Shown: positions 1 through 8,228, numbered from the stretch's first letter. The stretch is 20,682 bases of DNA from Aquiflexum sp041749095 (GCF_041749095.1 NZ_JBGTCA010000331.1:1-20682), one strand, 5' to 3'. Numbers and translations are program-made. Notes: generated by a model not told the origin, from the sequence alone.

Positions 1-417
1 AATGTCTCGATTATGTCTTATACAGCGAAGTATGCTTCGGCTTTTTATGGTCCATTCCGTGACGCCTTGGATTCGGCCCCAAAAATGGGAGATAAGAAAA
101 CCTATCAAATGGATCCGGCCAATTACTATGAGGCATTGATAGAAGCCGATCTGGATACAGAGGAGGGTGCGGATTTTTTGATGGTAAAGCCGGCGTTGGC
201 TTATCTGGATGTAATACGCTTGTTGAAAGATAATTCCAACCTGCCGATTGCTGCCTATAATGTCAGCGGAGAATATGCTATGATCAAAGCTTCAGCCCAA
301 CGAGGTTGGTTGGATGGGGAAAGGGCCATGATGGAATCCTTACTCAGTATCAAAAGAGCCGGTGCCAATGTGATCTTAAGTTATTTTGCCAAAGAGTTTG
401 CCCAATTGGGTAAGTAG
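1..417 (+). CDS. hemB: Delta-aminolevulinic acid dehydratase (porphobilinogen synthase), 3' end only
   Basis: HemB condenses two molecules of 5-aminolevulinate into porphobilinogen, an early cytosolic step of haem synthesis. The reading frame is open from base 1, so the gene starts upstream of the window and only the last 138 codons are visible. The visible part opens with NVSIMSYTAKYASAFYGPFR, which carries the first of the two active-site lysines (in YTAKYAS), and continues to MVKPALAYLDVIR, which holds the Schiff-base lysine. The block PIAAYNVSGEYAMIKA and the tail SIKRAGANVILSYFAKE are typical of the C-terminal half of the barrel. The stop is TAG at 415-417. I see no convincing hairpin terminator in the 120 bases that follow. 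Identification is secure from motif identity; the 5' end and regulation cannot be judged. Confidence 0.96.
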   Translation, partial: NVSIMSYTAKYASAFYGPFRDALDSAPKMGDKKTYQMDPANYYEALIEADLDTEEGADFLMVKPALAYLDVIRLLKDNSNLPIAAYNVSGEYAMIKASAQRGWLDGERAMMESLLSIKRAGANVILSYFAKEFAQLGK

Positions 418-537
418 CTAAAAAGGTTACAAAGTAAGGGCAACTTTTTTTAAATTTTTGTTATTTTTTGGATTGACATTTCCTTGCTTCACCAAATATT
501 TTTATCTTAAAAATTATTTCAAATTAAAAATAAGATT

Positions 538-1626
538 GTGCAAGCATTTCCAGTTGAAATCACAGATCCTGTATATCAAGAAAAACAAACCTTAACCGGT
601 TACGAACAATTTATGATAAGATTTATCAAAGATCAACGGGACATACCTTTTTTACATTTGATTACCTCAATCCACCTTACAGTCATTCCTTTGGCTATTT
701 TGCTTTACTTGCCCATTCTAAATGGGGTTTGGTGGTGGGCAGTTGCTATTCCATATTTTTACATTTCGCAGTTTTATTTTAAAGGCTCTTTTGGCCTGAT
801 GCTTCATTGTTTTTGTCACCGAAGTATGTGGAAATCAGAATGGCAATGGATGCAGAAATATATTCTCTGGTTCTTAAGTCCGTTTTTTGGACATCTCGGA
901 GAATCATACAATAGCCATCATATCGGTATGCACCACATTGAAGGAAATATGCCGGAAGATTCCAGCAGTACAATGGGCTACCAAAGAGATAGCCTAAAGG
1001 ATTTTATCAAATACTGGCTGAATTTCATGGCTTTGGGCTTCCATGATACTTATCAATTTTTGTTCAAAAGAAAGTTGAGAAAATTTTATGTTCCCTTAAG
1101 TTATAGCGAAATACTGTTCTACATTTTCGCGGTAGCCATGTGTTTCGTGAACTTCAAAGCAACCATGGTGGTATTTGTGGTTCCTTTCTTTTTTGCAAGA
1201 CTTGTGATGATGTTGGGCAATTGGACACAGCATGCATTTGTGGACCCCATCGAACCCGGAGATGAATTGGCCAGCACGGTTATCTGCATGAATACTGTTT
1301 ACAATCACAAATGCTGGAATGATGGATACCATGCCTTCCATCATTTAAAGCCCGCAGCTCACTACACAGAATATCCATTGATGTTTGAAAAGTATAAAGA
1401 TCAGCTTGCCGAGAAAAAAACCTTTGTGTTTTCAGGGGTTCATTACCTTCATATTTTCAAGTGGCTGATGACAAAAAATTATGATATGATGGCTGCACAT
1501 CTCGTCAATATCAATGATTCTTTCAAGGATAAAGATGATATGATTTCACTATTGAAGGCACGGGTAAAGAAGTTCGAGAATATTGACCAGGTAAACACAA
1601 ATCCCGAAGAATTAATCGCAAACTAA
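538..1626 (+). CDS. Fatty-acid desaturase family membrane protein
   Basis: A 362-residue integral membrane protein of the fatty-acid desaturase/hydroxylase superfamily, which uses a di-iron centre held by histidines. The histidine boxes are visible: H90-CFC-H94, H127-H128-IGM-H132-H133 and H265-AF-H268-H269, with extra candidate ligands H232 (NWTQHAF) and H257. Hydrophobic stretches near residues 40-80, 105-118 and 190-228 fit a four-helix membrane core. The family inserts double bonds or hydroxyls into acyl or lipid chains; the substrate here cannot be read from sequence. The start is uncertain: the frame begins with GTG at 538, the next in-frame ATG is at 613, and starting at 613 would keep all histidine boxes. 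I prefer GTG because residues 1-25 look like ordinary coding sequence. A weak promoter-like pair (ATTG about 472-475 and TATTTTTA 497-504) precedes it. Transcription converges on the GroES-like gene. Confidence 0.85.
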   Translation: MQAFPVEITDPVYQEKQTLTGYEQFMIRFIKDQRDIPFLHLITSIHLTVIPLAILLYLPILNGVWWWAVAIPYFYISQFYFKGSFGLMLHCFCHRSMWKSEWQWMQKYILWFLSPFFGHLGESYNSHHIGMHHIEGNMPEDSSSTMGYQRDSLKDFIKYWLNFMALGFHDTYQFLFKRKLRKFYVPLSYSEILFYIFAVAMCFVNFKATMVVFVVPFFFARLVMMLGNWTQHAFVDPIEPGDELASTVICMNTVYNHKCWNDGYHAFHHLKPAAHYTEYPLMFEKYKDQLAEKKTFVFSGVHYLHIFKWLMTKNYDMMAAHLVNINDSFKDKDDMISLLKARVKKFENIDQVNTNPEELIAN

Positions 1627-1638
1627 AATAAAATATAA

Positions 1639-1666
1639 CCCCTAAGAGTTTGTATCGCTAAGGGGG
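1639..1666. terminator. Hairpin between convergent genes (possible bidirectional terminator)
   Basis: CCCCTAAG at 1639-1646 pairs with CTAAGGGG at 1658-1665 with one A-A mismatch and an 11-base loop. It sits between the stop of the desaturase-like gene (1624-1626) and the stop of the convergent GroES-like gene (1670-1672). On the plus strand it is followed by GATTTT only, so the U-tract is weak. The position between two convergent stops is the main support. Confidence 0.45.
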
Positions 1667-1669
1667 ATT

Positions 1670-2044
1670 TTACAGGTCTTCTTCTCTTTCCAACATCAAT
1701 ATAGAGTGTTGAGGTACGATATAGTATTTTTCTCCTTCATAAATCACTTCATACGAACCGTTCAAAAGGAAAATTGCCAAATCTCCTTCTTTTGCCTGAA
1801 GGGGAATGTATTTGATATTGTCATCCCGGTCTTTCCAAGGTTCATCTACTTCCATTGGTGAAGGGATGGGATAGCCGGGACCTGTTTTGATGATATAGCC
1901 CTGTTGTACTTTTTCTTTTTCCTGCACACCGGGAGGAAGATAAAGCCCTGTGGCTGTTTTTCCATCCGCCTTTCTGAGTTTGATCAGAACACGGTCACCT
2001 ACTATGATCAGTTTTTTGAGTTTATTGTCGGGGGTGAGTTTCAT
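1670..2044 (-). CDS. GroES-family (Cpn10-like) co-chaperone, divergent long form
   Basis: A 124-residue protein whose fold signature matches the GroES co-chaperonin. Residues 13-24 (IIVGDRVLIKLR) match the first beta strand of GroES, TGLYLPPGVQEKEKVQQG sits where the mobile loop and following strand lie, and KTGPG matches the conserved VGPG turn. It is about 30 residues longer than standard GroES (about 95), with an insert around residues 55-75 (PIPSPMEVDEPWKDRDDNIK) and an acidic C-terminus. I chose ATG at 2042-2044; the open frame continues 43 codons upstream to 2173, but that stretch runs through the low-complexity 7-base repeat and gives no family resemblance. It reads in the same direction as dnaK but is separated by dnaK's terminator, so it is probably a separate unit. 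It is more likely a second GroES-like paralogue than the groES of a groESL operon, because no groEL adjoins. Confidence 0.8.
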   Translation of the reverse strand: MKLTPDNKLKKLIIVGDRVLIKLRKADGKTATGLYLPPGVQEKEKVQQGYIIKTGPGYPIPSPMEVDEPWKDRDDNIKYIPLQAKEGDLAIFLLNGSYEVIYEGEKYYIVPQHSILMLEREEDL

Positions 2045-2066
2045 TTTGATTTTAGATTTGAAATAA

Positions 2067-2101
2067 GAGACGTGAGATGTGAGACACAAGATACAAGACG
2101 A
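2067..2101 (+). repeat. Degenerate 7-base tandem repeat, locus A (five RAGAYGY-type units)
   Basis: Five consecutive 7-base units start at 2067, 2074, 2081, 2088 and 2095. Each begins GAGA or AAGA; the first two are GAGACGT and GAGATGT. The tract lies just upstream of the GroES-like start codon. Bases 2067-2085 are a perfect 19-base inverted copy of 2256-2274 in locus B. Confidence 0.8.
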
Positions 2102-2239
2102 AGTTTTCGGTAGATTGAGAGTTGCTTGTTCAATTGGGCAATAAGTATTACTAATTGAAATTTTCCTCACCAAATATGTTTTACTTTATTTTTATCGATA
2201 ACTCTATGGCTTTGAATTACCCTACTAATACAAGGAACC

Positions 2240-2274
2240 AAGTCTCAAATCTCACGTCTCACATCTCACGTCTC
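2240..2274 (-). repeat. Degenerate 7-base tandem repeat, locus B (five units, inverted relative to locus A)
   Basis: Read on the minus strand from 2274 downward there are five 7-base units: GAGACGT, GAGATGT, GAGACGT, then GAGATTT and GAGACTT variants. It abuts the dnaK terminator. The part 2256-2274 is the exact reverse complement of 2067-2085, so the two loci frame about 170 bases of AT-rich sequence as an inverted repeat. Confidence 0.8.
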
Positions 2275-2276
2275 AA

Positions 2277-2315
2277 AAAAAAAGGCATCCATATCAGATA
2301 CAGATGCCTTTTTTT
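2277..2315 (-). terminator. Rho-independent terminator of dnaK
   Basis: A perfect stem: AAAAAAAGGCATC (2277-2289) pairs with GATGCCTTTTTTT (2303-2315) around a 13-base loop. On the minus strand it ends in a run of T and lies 15 bases past the dnaK stop, exactly where a terminator is expected. The symmetric A/T flanks also allow termination in the opposite direction. Confidence 0.88.
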
Positions 2316-2329
2316 GGTTAATAATTTAT

Positions 2330-4252
2330 TTATTTTTTGTCTTCGGACACTTCTTCGTAATCTACATCAGAGACTCCGTCTCCGGCTTCTGCTGAAGCTC
2401 CTGCATCTGCACTTGCACCTGCGTCAGCACCTGGCTGTGCACCTTGGGTAGCATTGTAGATTTCCTGTGAAGCTGCTTCCCAAGCCTTATTCAGGGTTTC
2501 CATGGCAGAATCAATTCCCGCTATGTTTTGGGACTGATGTGCTGCTTTCAGACTTTCCAAAGAAGAAGAGATGTTGGCTTTGTTGCCATCGGAAAGTTTG
2601 TCACCATATTCTTTCAGTTGTTTTTCGGTTTGGAAAACAAGGCTATCAGCTTGGTTCAATTTTTCGATTTTCTCTTTTTCTTCTTTATCAGAGACAGCAT
2701 TTGCCTCAGCTTCTTTTTTCATTCTTTCGATATCATCCTGAGACAATCCCGAAGAAGCTTCAATCTTAATTTTTTGCTCTTTGCCTGTTCCTTTATCTTT
2801 GGCAGATACATTAAGGATACCATTGGCATCAATATCAAAAGTCACTTCGATTTGAGGAACACCTCTTGGAGAAGGCGGGATATCGCTCAACTGGAATCTT
2901 CCGATTGACCTGTTGTCTTTGGCTAAAGGTCTTTCTCCCTGCAATACATGGATGTCAACCGCCGGCTGATTGTCCGCTGCGGTAGAGAACACTTCGGATT
3001 TTTTACTTGGAATAGTAGTATTGGATTCGATCAATTTGGTGAAGACACCGCCCATGGTTTCTATACCAAGAGAAAGTGGCGTCACATCAAGCAACAGCAC
3101 ATCTTTCACTTCACCGGTCAAAACACCACCTTGAATAGCAGCACCGATGGCCACAACTTCATCAGGGTTTACACCTTTCGAAGGTTTTTTGCCGAAGAAT
3201 TTTTCAACTTCTTCCTGGATTTTCGGAATTCTGGTAGATCCACCTACCAAGATTACCTCATCAATATCTGAAGGAGACAATCCGGCATCCTGAAGGGCTT
3301 TTTTACAAGGATCCATGGATCTTTTTACCAGATCTTCTGATAACTGCTCAAACTTGGCCCTGCTCAGCGATCTCACCAAGTGCTTAGGTCCTGTTTGTGT
3401 TGCGGTGATATATGGAAGATTTATTTCAGTAGAGGATGAACTGGACAATTCGATTTTAGCTTTTTCCGCTGCTTCTTTCAATCGTTGAAGTGCCATCGGG
3501 TCTTGTCTCAGATCGATTTGCTCCTCGGACTTGAATTCGTCAGCAAGCCAGTTGATGATTTTTTGATCAAAGTCATCACCACCCAAGTGAACATCACCGT
3601 TGGTTGATTTTACTTCAAATACGCCATCGCCCAATTCAAGAACAGAGACGTCAAATGTACCACCGCCAAGGTCATACACTGCGATTTTCATGTCTTTGTT
3701 TTTCTTGTCCATACCATAAGCCAAAGCAGCAGCAGTAGGCTCATTGATGATTCTTTTCACTTCAAGACCGGCAATCTGACCGGCTTCTTTGGTAGCCTGA
3801 CGCTCAGCATCATTGAAATAGGCAGGAACGGTAATCACAGCCTCGGTTATAGTTTGTCCCAAAAAGTCTTCTGCTGTGCTCTTCATTTTCTGAAGAATCA
3901 TGGCAGAAAGTTCCTGAGGGGTGTAAGCTCTGTCTCCTATTTTGATTGTTACAGTGTCGTTAGGGCCTTTTTCAACTTTGTAAGAGGCATGCTTTTTCTC
4001 TTCGGAAACCTCGGAGAATTTTTTGCCCATAAATCTTTTTACCGATGAAATGGTATTGGCGGGATTGGTGATCGCCTGACGTTTTGCAGGATCTCCGACT
4101 TTTCTTTCGCCGTTACCGTTGTCCAAGAAAGCTACGATAGATGGAGTGGTTCTTCTTCCTTCGCTATTTTGGATGACCACCGGTTCGCTACCTTCCATTA
4201 CGGCAACGCATGAGTTAGTAGTACCCAAATCTATACCTATGATTTTTCCCAT
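2330..4252 (-). CDS. dnaK: Molecular chaperone DnaK (Hsp70)
   Basis: A 640-residue Hsp70 chaperone that binds unfolded peptides in an ATP-controlled cycle with DnaJ and GrpE in the cytosol. The N-terminus GKIIGIDLGTTNSCVAVMEG is the classic phosphate-binding motif. VYDLGGGTFDVSVLEL (near residue 195) and ILVGGSTRIPKIQE (near 340) are the second and third Hsp70 signatures. The linker and start of the substrate domain read VLLLDVTPLSLGIETMGG (near 390). The C-terminal tail has an alanine/glycine/aspartate-rich segment and ends DVDYEEVSEDKK, the usual bacterial type. Length is normal and no lesion is seen. The start ATG at 4250-4252 gives the standard N-terminus. Neither grpE nor dnaJ adjoins. 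No CIRCE element is visible upstream; a TGTCA/TGACA palindrome about 95 bases before the start is a candidate control site. Confidence 0.98.
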   Translation of the reverse strand: MGKIIGIDLGTTNSCVAVMEGSEPVVIQNSEGRRTTPSIVAFLDNGNGERKVGDPAKRQAITNPANTISSVKRFMGKKFSEVSEEKKHASYKVEKGPNDTVTIKIGDRAYTPQELSAMILQKMKSTAEDFLGQTITEAVITVPAYFNDAERQATKEAGQIAGLEVKRIINEPTAAALAYGMDKKNKDMKIAVYDLGGGTFDVSVLELGDGVFEVKSTNGDVHLGGDDFDQKIINWLADEFKSEEQIDLRQDPMALQRLKEAAEKAKIELSSSSSTEINLPYITATQTGPKHLVRSLSRAKFEQLSEDLVKRSMDPCKKALQDAGLSPSDIDEVILVGGSTRIPKIQEEVEKFFGKKPSKGVNPDEVVAIGAAIQGGVLTGEVKDVLLLDVTPLSLGIETMGGVFTKLIESNTTIPSKKSEVFSTAADNQPAVDIHVLQGERPLAKDNRSIGRFQLSDIPPSPRGVPQIEVTFDIDANGILNVSAKDKGTGKEQKIKIEASSGLSQDDIERMKKEAEANAVSDKEEKEKIEKLNQADSLVFQTEKQLKEYGDKLSDGNKANISSSLESLKAAHQSQNIAGIDSAMETLNKAWEAASQEIYNATQGAQPGADAGASADAGASAEAGDGVSDVDYEEVSEDKK

Positions 4253-4346
4253 GATGATATATTATTTCTGTTATTGATTACAAAATTTTTAATTACAGTT
4301 TCCCTATTGACAATGGTTGTGCCAATGAATATTAACCATGATATTG

Positions 4347-4370
4347 TGTCAGATTGACAGATTTGTGACA
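4347..4370. promoter_or_regulatory. TGTCA/TGACA palindrome plus extra half-site upstream of dnaK
   Basis: TGTCA (4347-4351), GAT, TGACA (4355-4359) form a perfect 13-base interrupted palindrome, and a further TGACA occurs at 4366-4370. It lies in the 171-base gap between dnaK and the DUF4249 gene. It could be an operator or part of a promoter for dnaK; the regulator is unknown. The motif is short enough that chance cannot be excluded. Confidence 0.35.
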
Positions 4371-4423
4371 TGGGTTTTATCAAAAAATTTCAAAATTGTC
4401 ATTTAATAGTAACTGATGTCAGG

Positions 4424-5500
4424 TCAATCAAACTTCCACCACTCAGGGTTCAATTCATTCCACTTTCTGCTCCCTGCCCTTTCAGCGCAATTCCTACAGC
4501 CGCGAGGATAGGAATCTAGGGGTTTGCCAGGCATATACAAACAGGGTTCAACCAAATAAAAAGGCACATCTGCCCTAGTTGTATAGATCCTTGTTATTTT
4601 GGATTTGGCTACTTCAAAATATCCAAGTACAAGGTCATTTTGGTCTTCCACATTTGAGATATTTCCGAATACCGGTGCAGGAGGTATATCAAATAGGGAT
4701 CCTTGGTTGTTGATCATGATATTGATTTTTCCCCAATATTCAAAAGCTCCTCTATTGATGCTCAACTGTCTGACTGTGAAAAAAAACGGGTAGAAAAATG
4801 AATTGTCAACAGACCTCTTCCCCATTAATTGGTTTAAATTGCGTGTACTTGACTTAGTTCCATCAAAAAGGTTCAACCTGTTGGGCTCTAAAATATCATA
4901 AATAAAGCAGTTGGGAAATGGTGGTGGACACCACCCAGCACAAGGGACTATAGTACGTATCCACAAATGGGTTTCTTCCGTAATCCATCTGAGAAAAAAA
5001 GAATCTGATGAGGAAGGAAGGGATGTGGCAGCAGACAAGGAAAAAACCTGCTCTGAAACTTCATTTCTAAATGGTTCATAAGAAAATGCAAAACTCAGAC
5101 TATCTTCCCCGATCACGGATGGGATGCTCTCGAAAGAAGACCTGTATATTTTGCCATCAACCAAAACCTCCAATGCATACCTTTTATCCTCTTTTGCTTT
5201 AATGTCCCTTAATTCATAATTCCCGTTTCCCGCATTAAAGTAAGCAAACCTTTCCCCTTCATCAGTCAATAGTGTAACCAGTGCATTAATTACCCCCATT
5301 GGCTGTAACCCAAAGGATACCGTCTTGCTCACATTTACTACTTGTATTTCATCGAGGTCTGTGAATAGTCCGTAGATGACTAGCTGTCCTTCCTCAGTGT
5401 CTCCGAGAAAATCAAGCCTGTCTATGCAGGAGGTGATCAAGTTTAATATCAATAAACAAGGAATCCAGAAGCCTAATATAAATTTGTTTAAATTTCTCAT
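4424..5500 (-). CDS. DUF4249-family outer-membrane-associated lipoprotein
   Basis: A 358-residue lipoprotein. A hydrophobic signal segment (residues 7-24) ends in the lipobox ITSC with the lipidated cysteine at position 25. The mature start (DRLDFLGDTEEGQLVIYGLF) followed by an immunoglobulin-like region with DEIQVVNVSKT is typical of DUF4249 proteins, which in Bacteroidota are commonly encoded beside TonB-dependent receptors. The C-terminal half has cysteine clusters (PCAGWCPPPFPNC and CRNCAE) that may form disulfides in the periplasm. Its ATG overlaps the receptor's stop by four bases (ATGA at 5497-5500), implying translational coupling. The biochemical role of DUF4249 is not established; a surface or periplasmic helper in uptake of the receptor's ligand is inferred from the pairing. 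Confidence 0.85.
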   Translation of the reverse strand: MRNLNKFILGFWIPCLLILNLITSCIDRLDFLGDTEEGQLVIYGLFTDLDEIQVVNVSKTVSFGLQPMGVINALVTLLTDEGERFAYFNAGNGNYELRDIKAKEDKRYALEVLVDGKIYRSSFESIPSVIGEDSLSFAFSYEPFRNEVSEQVFSLSAATSLPSSSDSFFLRWITEETHLWIRTIVPCAGWCPPPFPNCFIYDILEPNRLNLFDGTKSSTRNLNQLMGKRSVDNSFFYPFFFTVRQLSINRGAFEYWGKINIMINNQGSLFDIPPAPVFGNISNVEDQNDLVLGYFEVAKSKITRIYTTRADVPFYLVEPCLYMPGKPLDSYPRGCRNCAERAGSRKWNELNPEWWKFD

Positions 5501-7971
5501 TTGCCAAAAGATACAGTGTAGGTAATGGACGGAAATGCGGATCCTAAAATCGAAATCTGAAATGGAACCAACCTTTGGTTAGTTCCCTCCCTCTGGAAAA
5601 ATACCGAATAGGCATTTCTCCTGCCTGTTAGGTTATAAACACTGAAATTAATTTTGTCTTCCCACTTTCTGACAAAGCCATTGGTCAAGTACGAAATATC
5701 AATACGGAAATAATTGGGTATCCTGAATTCATTTCTGTTTCCAAAATTCGGGATAAAGACCCCACCAATTGTATAATTGGATAATAGTCCTGTCACCGGC
5801 CTGCCTGTTGAGTAATTGACATTCGTATTGAATGTTCTTCCTTTACCCAAATGGAAATTAGTAACAAGCGAAATATTGTGCGGTTTGTCAAAATTGGTAG
5901 CATACCAGTTGCCCCGATTTACCTGGATTTCAGAGAATTCGGACGTGGTCCTGATAAGTGATCTACTATAGGTATATGCAAGCCAACCTGTGATGCCCCC
6001 CTTATTTCTTTGGATCAAAAGTTCGGTTCCATAGGCAAGCCCTTCTCCTTGGATCAACTCTGTCTCAATATGTGGATTTACAAAAAACTCCGCAAAATCC
6101 CGGTATTCTAATTGGTTGCCTGTAGTCCTATAAAATCCTTCCAGTGAAGTGGACCATTCATCATCTTTGAAGTTTCTGAAGTATCCCAAGGAGGCATTAT
6201 GGGATCTTTGTGGCAAAATATAAGTAGTACTCAACTGCCACAAATCGATGGGAGTTGGACCCGTAGCGTTAGAAATGGTCTGTAAGTATTGGTTCATAAC
6301 CGAGTAGCCTGCCTTGATTGAACTTACTTCATCAAAAGTCCAACGGAAAGAAAACCTCGGTTCAAAGCCATTATATTTCACAATTTTCCCACTTTCAATA
6401 AAATCCACCCTTGTTATATTTATTCTTGAAATCGGAATTCCCTCTTCATAACGGTAAATAGAATCCGGCCCTTGCTGTACATAATTGGAATAACGCAGCC
6501 CTCCTGATATTGCAATGTTTTCGTTAGGATTCCAATTTACAGAAATAAAAGGAGCGTATTCTATTCCATTTTCTTTTTGAACTGTTTTGGGTGCAATGCC
6601 TGATTCCGAAGTCAATGGGCTTAGCCCTTCAGGTCTCATTTGGTATTGTATCGCTTCCCCACCAAAACTGATGTCCATTTTTTCCAAGGTCAGCAAGCCG
6701 GAAACTTTTCCTTGAAAATAGTGTAGGCCATTCTCGATCTTAGATGGGTCTAGCTGAGTAGGCTCAAAAAAACCATTGTTGAATGACCCATATGCAATCA
6801 TACCGACCAAAGAAAAATTCCCGGTCAATAGATTTCTGCTTGTTAATGACCCTACGATATTATCCCACTCAAAGCCAAACTGATCTGAAAAGCTGAAATA
6901 ATCCCCTGTATTGAGTAAGTTGAAGTCCAAGCTGCTATTTTCGGAAAACTGATGATTGATTCCCAGGTAGATATCATGGAACCTGATATTGCTGTTCTGA
7001 ACATCCAAATCATTCGCCTTGTCCAACAGCCAATTTGCATTGGACAACCTTGAGACCAATATCATTGAAGTTTTTTCAGGGACTATAGGCCCTTCTACTA
7101 TCAATTTACTGACCGCAGTTCCCAATGATCCGCTTCCAATCCACTTTTCCTTGTTACCTTTCCGCATTTCAATATTTAGGGCAGAGGAACTCCGGCCTCC
7201 AAAATAACTTGGCACCGAACCTTTGTACAAGGTAAAGTTTTGAACTGCATCTCCATTAAAAGGCGAAAGAAATCCTAAGGCGTGGCTATTGCTCAGGACA
7301 ATCGTTTCGTTCATCATGATCAGGTTCTGATCGGCCTGTCCTCCCCTGATATTCATACCCGCCGAACCTTCCCCTACAGAAGTGACTCCCGGCATGGATT
7401 GGAGTACATTGAACACATCCGGTTCGCCCAGAAAAGCCGGGACAAGCTTTATATTTTCAATATTCATTTTGGTAACACCTGTGATTGGACTCCTGATATT
7501 CCTATCCCTTTCCTCCGCCTCTAGAACGAATGTTTCCAGCTCAAAATCCAGGTTATCAAGCGCTAAATCTAATTGTCCATCTCCAAATAGTTCGACCTGA
7601 TAATGAGCAGGACTTTTCCCAAACTGACGGAATACAATCCGGTGAATTCCTGAATCCAATGAAATAAAAAATTGGCCATTATTGTCAGTATTGTTTCCTT
7701 TAAAATATCCGTCTATATGAATGGATACACCGGATATGGGCTCCTTTGTTTTCACGTGGCTAACTTTTCCGGTCAAGTAATATTGGGCACGTTTTTTTGA
7801 AATTTCCTGATGGAAACTCACTTCTATCAATTCAGTCTGGCCTTTTACAGTTTGAAAAGTTAAGATATTTAGATACCATAGAAGGTATAGCAAAAAAGGC
7901 AACCTTTTTTTACCGATCTCTTTCAAGTTAATTTTAGCCTTGAGACATGAAAAAGTATTTGGATTTAACAT
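5497..7971 (-). CDS. TonB-dependent receptor with N-terminal carboxypeptidase-regulatory-like domain
   Basis: An 824-residue outer-membrane receptor. Residues 24-45 form a hydrophobic signal segment after a lysine-rich start. Residues 66-140 form a carboxypeptidase-D-regulatory-like beta sandwich (YLTGKVSHVKTKEPISGVSI). The plug domain follows at about 165-275, with LGEPDVFNVLQSMPGV and AGMNIRGGQADQNLIMMNE, and ends in the SYFGGRSSSALNIEMRKG motif that leads into the barrel. The remainder has the alternating aromatic strands of a 22-strand barrel. Such receptors import large ligands with energy from TonB-ExbBD; the ligand here is unknown. I prefer ATG at 7969-7971 over the in-frame GTG at 7975-7977. 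The C-terminus ends VSFGK rather than in an aromatic residue, which is slightly atypical. It is co-transcribed with the downstream DUF4249 gene. No SusD-like gene adjoins, so it is not a standard polysaccharide utilisation pair. Confidence 0.93.
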   Translation of the reverse strand: MLNPNTFSCLKAKINLKEIGKKRLPFLLYLLWYLNILTFQTVKGQTELIEVSFHQEISKKRAQYYLTGKVSHVKTKEPISGVSIHIDGYFKGNNTDNNGQFFISLDSGIHRIVFRQFGKSPAHYQVELFGDGQLDLALDNLDFELETFVLEAEERDRNIRSPITGVTKMNIENIKLVPAFLGEPDVFNVLQSMPGVTSVGEGSAGMNIRGGQADQNLIMMNETIVLSNSHALGFLSPFNGDAVQNFTLYKGSVPSYFGGRSSSALNIEMRKGNKEKWIGSGSLGTAVSKLIVEGPIVPEKTSMILVSRLSNANWLLDKANDLDVQNSNIRFHDIYLGINHQFSENSSLDFNLLNTGDYFSFSDQFGFEWDNIVGSLTSRNLLTGNFSLVGMIAYGSFNNGFFEPTQLDPSKIENGLHYFQGKVSGLLTLEKMDISFGGEAIQYQMRPEGLSPLTSESGIAPKTVQKENGIEYAPFISVNWNPNENIAISGGLRYSNYVQQGPDSIYRYEEGIPISRINITRVDFIESGKIVKYNGFEPRFSFRWTFDEVSSIKAGYSVMNQYLQTISNATGPTPIDLWQLSTTYILPQRSHNASLGYFRNFKDDEWSTSLEGFYRTTGNQLEYRDFAEFFVNPHIETELIQGEGLAYGTELLIQRNKGGITGWLAYTYSRSLIRTTSEFSEIQVNRGNWYATNFDKPHNISLVTNFHLGKGRTFNTNVNYSTGRPVTGLLSNYTIGGVFIPNFGNRNEFRIPNYFRIDISYLTNGFVRKWEDKINFSVYNLTGRRNAYSVFFQREGTNQRLVPFQISILGSAFPSITYTVSFGK

Positions 7972-8088
7972 AGTCACCTGAATAATGGCAGTATGATGTA
8001 ATTTGGAATATGGAAATCAAATAAATCTATTTTAGGTAAAATAGGTTTTTTTTCTTACACCTTGTGATTTCAGCTTAAAATATTTTCA

Positions 8089-8228
8089 ATGATAATAAGA
8101 CTTCCTTTTCTGAAAAAGTTTTCAATATTCGGCTTTGGTTCAGTTTTTTTGTTTTTTCTTTGACAATAGAGGCTCAGGCCATAACTGGAAAAATCACGGA
8201 TGAAAAAACCGAAGCGATAATATGGTGA
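8089..8228 (+). pseudogene. Remnant 5' end of a carboxypeptidase-regulatory / TonB-receptor-type gene (frameshifted and truncated)
   Basis: From ATG 8089 the frame reads a signal-peptide-like start (MIIRLPFLKKFSIFGFG, then SVFLFFL) and hits TGA at 8161. Switching frame within the T-rich run at about 8146-8160 gives FFSLTIEAQAITGKITDEK, which is a typical Bacteroidota signal-peptide end followed by the first strand of a carboxypeptidase-regulatory domain, before TGA at 8226. Two overlapping open frames that join into one sensible secreted N-terminus point to a decayed gene of which only about 46 codons remain. The rest of the 380-base divergent gap (7972-8351) holds AT-rich sequence that must contain promoters for both neighbours, but I see no clear promoter boxes. 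It could be residue of a TonB receptor or of a DUF5686-like gene; the surviving part does not discriminate. Confidence 0.65.

Noticed and set aside
2045..2173. Upstream extension of the GroES-like frame by 43 codons
   Set aside because: The extension translates the 7-base repeat tract and AT-rich spacer and has no family resemblance; the ATG at 2042-2044 gives a normal GroES-type N-terminus.
7282..7600. Open frames antisense to the TonB-dependent receptor gene
   Set aside because: They lie wholly within a well-supported gene and show no family motifs.
5497..7971. SusC-type polysaccharide utilisation locus
   Set aside because: The partner is a DUF4249 lipoprotein, not a SusD-like protein, and the amylase-family gene is 9 kb away on its own.
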